A DNA stretch of 12,116 nt from Oscillospiraceae bacterium. GTDB taxonomy: Bacteria > Bacillota > Clostridia > Oscillospirales > Oscillospiraceae. The stretch is taken from the NCBI GenBank assembly GCA_017420125.1, contig JAFOJR010000173.1, forward strand, positions 1 through 12,116, in the 5' to 3' direction. Of the stretch, positions 1-4,934 are shown piece after piece (position 1 is the first letter of the stretch; each line of letters begins with the position of its first letter). The notes beneath the pieces are model-generated. The model had not been told where the DNA came from. It made no database searches and was given only the letters and a program-made list of their open reading frames with translations. Position numbers and translations under genes: made by a program.

Positions 1-111
1 GACAAATCTGCCGATTATGTGTTAAAGTATAAAGTGAAGGGCGCGGCATACCGGCAATTGTTCAGAACCAGTTGTTTTACAGATTCAATTAAGCTTTCCC
101 CTGTATACTGA
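1..111 (+). CDS. 3' end of an unrecognised gene (partial, doubtful)
   Basis: Frame 1 is open from the first base for 36 codons and closes with TGA at 109-111. The C-terminal peptide begins DKSADYVLKYKVKG and ends SIKLSPVY; I do not recognise it. A frame this short could be open by chance. It is listed because it is followed directly by an SD and ATG on the same strand (128-148), as if two collinear genes lay here, and because the stretch is more AT-rich than the rest of the window. The other two plus frames close within a few codons. Confidence 0.22.
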   Translation, partial: DKSADYVLKYKVKGAAYRQLFRTSCFTDSIKLSPVY

Positions 112-127
112 AACCATCAAATCTAAC

Positions 128-190
128 AGAAAGGATTGATCCCCCATGAAAATGCTTCAGAAGTTTTCCGCAATGCTCAGGTTTTCCTGA
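128..190 (+). other. Orphan SD plus start codon, probable cut-off 5' end of a gene
   Basis: AGAAAGGA at 128-135 lies 10 bases before ATG at 146-148. The frame reads MKMLQKFSAMLRFS and stops at TGA 188-190. From about position 160 onward the same bases code, on the other strand, for the normal interior of citrate synthase. The likely reading is that a plus-strand gene starting at 146 was cut shortly after its start by the same junction that amputated the citrate synthase. A TATACT box at 104-109 could be its -10, but no well-spaced -35 is visible (TTTACA at 76-81 is 22 bases away). A chance SD and ATG cannot be excluded. Confidence 0.22.
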
Positions 191-810
191 GGCCGATGGA
201 GATACAAACTTTCATTGTCAAAATAATGTCGCTTCACCGCATATGCATGGGCCACAATGGTGGGGCAACGGGCAATTAGCTCTATCGCCATCCGGACCTC
301 GTTCTCCAAGGAGTGGTCGTCCGGGCATGGGTCATAGGAATACAACGCCAGAACAGAACGGGCCAGTTTGTTCATCACGTCGTGGCTGGGTGCTTTTAAA
401 ATCATATCCTCCGTAAAATTAGGCGGAAGTGCCCTGTATTCCTTTAAAATTTGATTGAACTCGTCCAACTGAGTATGATTGGGAAGGGACCCCAACAGAA
501 GCAGGTACGCTGTTTCCTCAAATCCAAACCGATTTTCCGTCATATACCCTGCGATCAGGTCTTTTACGTTGATCCCGCGGTAAATCAGCCGGCCTTCTCT
601 GGGAAGTTTTTCCCCGTCCTGCATCACATAACCTTGGACGTTACCGATCCCTGTAACGCCAGCCATGACCCCCGTCCCATCGGCGTTTCGCAGGCCACGC
701 TTAACATCAACTTTTTCATAATATGCGGGATCAATCATGTTATTTTTCTGAATTTCTCCGCATAAACTTTGAATAATTTCCTGCGAATTTTGAGTGATCT
801 TTTCCTGCAT
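157..810 (-). pseudogene. gltA: Citrate synthase, truncated to its N-terminal half
   Basis: The 217-residue product matches the N-terminal half of the Clostridia-type citrate/2-methylcitrate synthase family (usually about 430-460 residues; condenses oxaloacetate with acetyl-CoA). Family stretches include GLRNADGTGVMAGVTGIG (about residues 40-57), RLIYRGINVKDLIAGY (about 74-89), NRFGFEETAYLLLLG (about 93-107) and LARSVLALYSYD. The protein runs normally to LSIAENF and then meets TGA at 157-159, where the family continues into the second half. The catalytic residues (His264, His305 and Asp362 in E. coli) all lie in the missing part, so it cannot be an active synthase. The DNA beyond the stop does not resume the family in any frame, so this is a deletion, rearrangement or chimeric join, not a point nonsense mutation. 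The start ATG (810) has AGAAAGG about 9 bases upstream and a good promoter. Citrate versus 2-methylcitrate specificity cannot be judged. Confidence 0.8.
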
Positions 811-843
811 TTTTCTATGCCTTTCTTTTTTAGTTGTTTTTTT

Positions 844-872
844 ATTCTACCGCATTTCGCATAGGAAGTCAA
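844..872 (-). promoter_or_regulatory. SigA-type promoter of the citrate synthase gene
   Basis: On the minus strand TTGACT (867-872) is followed after exactly 17 bases by TAGAAT (844-849), a close match to the housekeeping consensus. Transcription would start near 837, about 27 bases before the ATG at 810. It faces away from the spoIID-like gene, so 811-1020 is a divergent intergenic region. Confidence 0.62.
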
Positions 873-968
873 TTCCATTTCCAGTTCACAAGCTTGTTTT
901 CGCTTCTGATTTTGCCGCCTCTTTTTTTAAAGAATTCGGTATGCTTCTGGATGTTTTGACCAAAAATT

Positions 969-998
969 GAATGACTTCCTTCTTAAACTTGCAAACTA
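969..998 (+). promoter_or_regulatory. Possible sporulation-sigma promoter of the spoIID-like gene
   Basis: GAATG (969-973) fits the loose SigG -35 pattern GHATR. After 18 bases comes CAAACTA (992-998), one mismatch from the SigG -10 pattern CATNHTA. The overlapping CAAACTAT also matches 6 of 8 positions of the SigE -10 consensus CATACAAT, though with a poorer -35. No convincing SigA promoter is seen in this gap (TTGACC at 956-961 lacks a spaced -10). The predicted transcript would have a very short leader before the SD GGAGG at 1009-1013. The assignment rests on short degenerate motifs. Confidence 0.28.
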
Positions 999-1020
999 TG
1001 TTGAAAACGGAGGTTTCTTT

Positions 1021-2079
1021 ATGAAACACATTCTGGTTGCTGTCATTTTGCTCCTGCTAATGTTGTTTTTGATGCCGCTGCTGGCTCTCCCGGCAGATAC
1101 GGCTTCCGGAGCAAATTCCGATGCGGCCGTATCTCCTGCCCCCACTGCCACGCTTCCGGCAGATGTTTCCACGAACTCTCTCGCTGTTTCGTCCCAGCCT
1201 CCGGCCGCATCTGCCGCGCCCTCGCTGGATGCCCAAACCTCGGTCCGACTGCTCATCAACGGCACCATCCGCACCGTCCCTATGGATGAGTACCTGTTCC
1301 ATGTAGTTGCGGCAGAGATGCCGGCTTCCTTCGAGTTGGAAGCTCTTAAAGCGCAGGCTATCGCCGCACGCACCTATGCACTGTACAAAATCCAAAACGG
1401 ACCTTCTCCCAACCACCCCAATGCCGATCTTTGCACAAACAGCAACTGCTGCAGTGCTTATATCACAGAGGCAAAAATGAAGCAGGCATGGGGCGCCTCA
1501 CTGGAAGAATATCGAGCCAAAGTCCTTCAAGCTGTTTCAGAAACTGACGGACAAGCCATTTTATATAACGGACAGCCGATCAACGCCGTGTTCCACTCTT
1601 CTTCCAGCGGCACAACTGAAAAAGCGGAGCTGGTTTGGGGGGCTGCTGTGCCTTATTTGTCCAGCGTCTTTTCTCCGGAAAACGGCGAAACGGTTCCCAA
1701 TTTTGAAAGCACGGTAAAAGTCCCTGTCGCTCAATTTCGGTTAGCTATTCTGCAGGCATATCCTGATGCTGATCTCTCCGGCTCGCCCAGTCAGTGGTTC
1801 GGCAAGGCAGACAGATCCCGCGCCGATAGAGTGCTGCGCATTTTTATCGGCGGGGTCCCTGTCGCAGGAAGCTCTCTGCGCAGTTTGTTCGGCCTGCGCA
1901 GTACGGCTTTTTCCGTTTCCGTTCAGGGCAACAATGTAGTCTTTCAGGTCACGGGCTACGGTCACGGCGTGGGCATGAGCCAATATGGCGCAAATGCCTA
2001 TGCCCTGCAGGGCTGGAACTGTTACGAAATTCTCACATGGTATTACCAAGGAACCATCATCGGCTCTTGGAAACGATGA
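1021..2079 (+). CDS. spoIID: SpoIID-type peptidoglycan lytic transglycosylase
   Basis: SpoIID cleaves glycan strands during engulfment of the forespore, working from the mother-cell membrane with SpoIIM and SpoIIP. The 352-residue product has a short start and one hydrophobic anchor (about residues 3-23), a Pro/Ala/Ser/Thr-rich linker (about 24-70), then the SpoIID domain. Catalytic Glu99 sits in VVAAEMPASFELEALKAQAI. The zinc-type ligands follow the H-x5-C-x5-C pattern (His132, Cys138, Cys144), with an extra Cys143 beside the last. The C-terminal signature TGYGHGVGMSQYGANAYALQ is at 311-330. Length and anchor resemble B. subtilis SpoIID (about 343 residues). ATG 1021 is preferred over an in-frame ATG at 967, because GGAGG lies 7 bases before 1021 and the anchor begins there. 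The gene stands alone without spoIIID or other sporulation genes beside it, so another SpoIID/LytB-domain protein remains possible. Confidence 0.82.
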   Translation: MKHILVAVILLLLMLFLMPLLALPADTASGANSDAAVSPAPTATLPADVSTNSLAVSSQPPAASAAPSLDAQTSVRLLINGTIRTVPMDEYLFHVVAAEMPASFELEALKAQAIAARTYALYKIQNGPSPNHPNADLCTNSNCCSAYITEAKMKQAWGASLEEYRAKVLQAVSETDGQAILYNGQPINAVFHSSSSGTTEKAELVWGAAVPYLSSVFSPENGETVPNFESTVKVPVAQFRLAILQAYPDADLSGSPSQWFGKADRSRADRVLRIFIGGVPVAGSSLRSLFGLRSTAFSVSVQGNNVVFQVTGYGHGVGMSQYGANAYALQGWNCYEILTWYYQGTIIGSWKR

Positions 2080-2093
2080 CATCCTTCTGCGGA

Positions 2094-2128
2094 AAAAATC
2101 CGTGCCACAAATTGTGGCACGGATTTTT
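2094..2128. terminator. Bidirectional terminator between spoIID and ricT
   Basis: A perfect inverted repeat has 17-base arms (2094-2110 and 2112-2128) around a single central base. The arms begin with AAAAA and end with TTTTT, so the hairpin is followed by a T run on either strand. The right arm touches the TGA stop of ricT (2128-2130). It can end both the plus-strand spoIID transcript and the minus-strand darA-holB-ricT transcript. Confidence 0.88.
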
Positions 2129-3444
2129 CATTTGTTTTTGGGCGCGGCGCCACTGTTTTTGTTGCCGTGTGGCTTCTGCCCGTGTTCCCGTTCCGATTTT
2201 CCGCCGGGCTTATTTCCGTTTTTTCCGCGTCCCCGGCGCACATATGTTCGGCGACGTTCTGCGGTTTTTCCGCCATCTTCGCTTCGCTTCGGCCGTTCTG
2301 TGCGTTCAGCTGATTCTAAAGCATCTGTGTGCTCTGTCTGATGCATCTGCTCTTCCCGCTTTGCACGGTTGGCCCGCCCCGACCGCTGGCGTGTCGTTTG
2401 CCGCCGCGTATCCTTCTGTCCGCGGCCGTCTTTGGTTTCCCGCGGCTTTTCATGCTCATCTGCATGCGTTTTCTCCCGTCGGGCTGCTGCTTTTTCTTCT
2501 TCAATCGCTGCGGCCGCTGCTGCGGCAGCCCGCCGTTCCTGGGCTTCTTTTTCCTTGGCTTCTTCCATGGTCTTTCGGATATATGCTGCCTGAAGAACTT
2601 CCGGCGGATCATATTCCTCCGGCCGTTTTACTTTAACGGAAAAAATCAACCGAATGTCAAGGAACGCGTACGTACGAGGTGTTTCCGGCGTAATATCCAG
2701 CTGTACCTTTGCCTTCTCTCGTAAAAGGCTGACAGAAGAAACTGTCCCCACGCCATCGGGGGTTTCCACAAAAGAGTCCTGCTTGGGGGCATGCTTCACC
2801 AAATCCTCATATGCTTCCTGTTCATATTTCAGACAGCACATCAGCCGACCGCATGTGCCGGAAATTTTTGTGGGATTCAACGACAAGTTCTGGGTCTTCG
2901 CCATCTTGATGGAAACGGGCTGGAACTCGCCCAAAAAACGGTTGCAGCAAAATGGCTGTCCACAAATGCCAAGCCCACCCAGCATTTTGGCTTCATCCCG
3001 CACGCCAATCTGCCGCAGCTCGATCCGGGTGCGGAATACAGATGCCAAATCCTTCACCAATTCCCGAAAGTCTACTCTTCCGTCCGAAGTGAAGAAAAAC
3101 AACACTTTGCTTCCGTCAAAATTATACTGTACGCTGACCAGTTTCATTTCCAGACCATGTTCCTGAATTTTCTTTTGACAAACCTCCATGGCCCAGCGTT
3201 CTTTTTTTTCGTTGGCTTCTACTGTTCGCCGATCTTCTTCTGTGGCAATGCGGAGAACACAGCGTAACGGTTCCACCACTTCGCTGTCTTCTACCATGGT
3301 ATTCCCCTGGACGCACTGGCCATACTCCGGTCCCCGGGCTGTGTCCACAATCACCGGCATATCTGCGGAGATCTCTTGCCCATTCGGGCTGAAAAAATAT
3401 GTCTTTCCGCCGTTTTTAAAACGGACGCCTACAATCTCTGTCAA
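2128..3444 (-). CDS. ricT: RicT (YaaT), PSP1-domain Fe-S protein with a long charged tail
   Basis: RicT forms the Y-complex with RicA and RicF, which carries [4Fe-4S] clusters and assists RNase Y and, in Bacillus, phosphorelay, competence and sporulation. Residues 1-270 match the family: opening EIVGVRFKNGGKTYFFSP, then the Cys motifs CGQPFCC (161-167) and CGRLMCC (198-204). The family is usually about 270-300 residues. Here the protein has 438, because of a tail from about residue 285: a Glu/Ala helix-like segment with nine Ala in ten residues (about 305-314), then Arg/Lys/Glu/Gln/His-rich, Gly-poor to Gly-containing sequence ending GAAPKNK. The start is TTG at 3442-3444, directly after the holB stop (3445-3447), with GGAG about 8 bases upstream inside holB. 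It fits the family N-terminus, and a stop lies just upstream in frame. Third gene of the darA-holB-ricT operon. Confidence 0.9.
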   Translation of the reverse strand: MTEIVGVRFKNGGKTYFFSPNGQEISADMPVIVDTARGPEYGQCVQGNTMVEDSEVVEPLRCVLRIATEEDRRTVEANEKKERWAMEVCQKKIQEHGLEMKLVSVQYNFDGSKVLFFFTSDGRVDFRELVKDLASVFRTRIELRQIGVRDEAKMLGGLGICGQPFCCNRFLGEFQPVSIKMAKTQNLSLNPTKISGTCGRLMCCLKYEQEAYEDLVKHAPKQDSFVETPDGVGTVSSVSLLREKAKVQLDITPETPRTYAFLDIRLIFSVKVKRPEEYDPPEVLQAAYIRKTMEEAKEKEAQERRAAAAAAAAIEEEKAAARREKTHADEHEKPRETKDGRGQKDTRRQTTRQRSGRANRAKREEQMHQTEHTDALESAERTERPKRSEDGGKTAERRRTYVRRGRGKNGNKPGGKSEREHGQKPHGNKNSGAAPKNK

Positions 3445-4392
3445 TCATGTCACTCCTTTCTCCATGGCTTCTGCACAAAGGACATACAGCAGCCCTGCGC
3501 AATGCCCGGTACCTACATTAGCATCCACGTGGGTCTGAATCGTCCGAATCGTTTCAAAATAAGAAAGCAGCCGGGCCTGCTCTGTTCGATCTTGTGCTGC
3601 TACCGCCTTTGGCAAGCATGTCTGAAGTTGCATCTCCAACGTCTGCAGGAAAACGCTCCACTCTTCCCGGGACAGGCTCTCCAGCGATACGGCGCATTCC
3701 ATCAGGTTCACAGGTTCCCTGCACATCAGTGCGTCAAAAAACCGGCCTGCCTGGATAAAAGCAGGGGACTCTTTCTGCTGCGCTGCCTGCACCTGGGCCG
3801 CAGCCCGCCCTAAAATGCCTTCACAGCTTTGGGCTGCCTGGTGAAGCACCTCTGATCTTACATCCGGAAACGTCTGCGTCAGCCACAAAAACGCCTCCTG
3901 CTGGGACACCGGCGACAAACGGAGGATTTCACACCGGGAACGCACCGTTTCCAGCACATGCTCCTCTGTTTCCGTCAGCAGCAAAAACGCCGTGTAATCC
4001 GGCCCTTCCTCCAGCACCTTCAGCAAGGCATTTTGGGCAGAAGACTTCACCGTCTGCATTTCGCCGATGAGATAAACTTTTCGTCTGCCCTCGTTGGGAC
4101 GGATATATGCATCCTTCCGCAGCTGCCGCACCTCATCTACTGTAGGCGAGGTCACCAGCCGCACATCCGGATGGATTCCCAGACTTACTTTGCGGCAGTT
4201 CTGACACATGCCGCACGGTCTGTTTTCCTTTGCATCACATAAAAATGCTTCTGTCAACACTTGGGCCAGCGTGTGTTTTCCACTTCCCCGCGGCCCTGTA
4301 ATCAGATATCCGTGGGAGAGTCTTCTTTTTTCGGTTTGAGTGCGCAGCCGGGCCTTCAGCCCTTCGTTTCCCACTAATTTCTCATATGGCAT
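3445..4392 (-). CDS. holB: DNA polymerase III delta' subunit
   Basis: Delta' is part of the clamp-loader complex that places the sliding clamp on primed DNA. The 315-residue product opens PYEKLVGNEGLKARL. It has an AAA+ P-loop GPRGSGKH (33-40), four zinc-binding Cys (52, 60, 63, 66, in CGMCQNC), a segment resembling sensor or arginine-finger regions (SSAQNALLKVLEEGP, about 117-131) and SRC (152-154), then a more variable C-terminal domain. His in place of Ser/Thr after the P-loop Lys is common in Firmicute delta' subunits. ATG 4392 is chosen: it begins the family N-terminus and sits 4 bases after the darA stop (4397-4399). The frame can be extended 17 codons upstream, but that would overlap darA. 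No strong SD is present, so translational coupling to darA is likely. Confidence 0.92.
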   Translation of the reverse strand: MPYEKLVGNEGLKARLRTQTEKRRLSHGYLITGPRGSGKHTLAQVLTEAFLCDAKENRPCGMCQNCRKVSLGIHPDVRLVTSPTVDEVRQLRKDAYIRPNEGRRKVYLIGEMQTVKSSAQNALLKVLEEGPDYTAFLLLTETEEHVLETVRSRCEILRLSPVSQQEAFLWLTQTFPDVRSEVLHQAAQSCEGILGRAAAQVQAAQQKESPAFIQAGRFFDALMCREPVNLMECAVSLESLSREEWSVFLQTLEMQLQTCLPKAVAAQDRTEQARLLSYFETIRTIQTHVDANVGTGHCAGLLYVLCAEAMEKGVT

Positions 4393-4396
4393 TTCG

Positions 4397-4717
4397 TCAC
4401 GCTCGTTCAAAATACTCAATATCCAGCACAAAAATCGTAGCACCGCCCACCACCAGCTCCGCTGGAAGTTTGGGGCAGCTCCCGCTCTGGATCAACTCTA
4501 AAGGGGTCGCTTGCCGTCTGTCACGGGTGTGTGCTTTTATGAGATCAATGGCCTGCTGCACCCGCTCTTCGTCCACGCCTAAAAAAACAGTGGTATTCTC
4601 CTTTGCCAAAAAGCCGCCGGTGGATGCCAGCCGTGTCGCGTCAAAGCCATGTTGTGTCAACGCATGCAGCACATTGTCCGCATCTTCTGTATGGAGGATG
4701 CAAAGAATCAGCTTTAT
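4397..4717 (-). CDS. darA: Cyclic-di-AMP receptor DarA/PstA, apparent AUA start
   Basis: DarA (YaaQ, PstA) is a small trimeric PII-like protein that binds c-di-AMP. The frame gives 106 residues, against about 109 in B. subtilis. Family motifs are TRLASTGGFL, ENTTVFLGVDEERV and VVGGATIFVLDIEYF. The protein aligns to the family from its first residue: KLILCILHTEDADNVLHAL parallels B. subtilis KLIVAIVQDQDSNRLLKTL. The codon where the initiator Met belongs is ATA (4715-4717). No ATG, GTG or TTG occurs in frame between the upstream stop (4736-4738) and a GTG at 4672, which would delete the first beta strand. An SD AGAAAGGGGG (4726-4735) ends 8 bases before the ATA. First gene of the darA-holB-ricT operon. 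Regulated initiation, a sequence error or a damaged start are all possible; the protein identity is secure. Confidence 0.9.
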   Translation of the reverse strand: MKLILCILHTEDADNVLHALTQHGFDATRLASTGGFLAKENTTVFLGVDEERVQQAIDLIKAHTRDRRQATPLELIQSGSCPKLPAELVVGGATIFVLDIEYFERA

Positions 4718-4725
4718 GACAAACG

Positions 4726-4735
4726 CCCCCTTTCT
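4726..4735 (-). promoter_or_regulatory. Strong ribosome binding site that supports the AUA start of darA
   Basis: On the minus strand AGAAAGGGGG is followed by the 8-base spacer CGTTTGTC and then ATA AAG CTG ATT. The spacing is ideal for ATA. It is too far (14 bases) for the CTG two codons later, and far too distant for the GTG at 4670-4672. Confidence 0.65.
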
Positions 4736-4751
4736 TCAGTGCCTTTTGCTT

Positions 4752-4780
4752 ATTATAACCGATCTTCTGCAATTATGCGA
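4752..4780 (-). promoter_or_regulatory. Probable promoter of the darA-holB-ricT operon
   Basis: A perfect TATAAT on the minus strand lies at 4752-4757. The -35 position 17 bases upstream reads TCGCAT (4775-4780), a poor match, so an activator or a different start context is possible. Transcription would begin near 4745, giving a leader of about 28 bases before the AUA start. Confidence 0.42.
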
Positions 4781-4863
4781 GACCTTTTTTCCGCCTCTTT
4801 CCTCTTTTCTTTTCTCCAGCCTCCACGCCCGCCTAAAAGCGCGTTTTTCTCTCATCTCCCCCC

Positions 4864-4892
4864 TTGACGGAAAATGGGTTCCTATGTAAAAT
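4864..4892 (+). promoter_or_regulatory. SigA-type promoter of pyrG
   Basis: TTGACG (4864-4869), a 17-base spacer and TAAAAT (4887-4892) form a near-consensus housekeeping promoter. The transcript would start near 4899, about 36 bases before the GTG start. That leader is too short for the CTP-sensing attenuator known upstream of B. subtilis pyrG, and I see no terminator hairpin in it. Confidence 0.65.
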
Positions 4893-4934
4893 AGAATCTA
4901 TGTTATTCTGTTTGCGGAAGGGAGTTTCATTTCT

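Noticed and set aside
177..190. Palindrome TCAGGTTTTCCTGA as a terminator or recombination site
   Set aside because: Only a 5-bp stem, no T run after it, and it lies within ordinary citrate synthase coding sequence.
2037..2636. Long plus-strand open frames antisense to ricT (199 and 131 codons)
   Set aside because: They lie wholly opposite the charged, repetitive RicT tail, have no SD or family resemblance, and are rich in Cys, Phe and Arg as expected from the reversed biased sequence.
4392..4443. Extended holB start 17 codons upstream of ATG 4392
   Set aside because: It would overlap the end of darA in another frame and add residues absent from the delta' family, whose N-terminus fits the ATG at 4392.
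4893..4934. CTP-responsive attenuator in the pyrG leader as in B. subtilis
   Set aside because: The leader from the predicted start is only about 36 bases, with no terminator hairpin and no run of G at the predicted start site.
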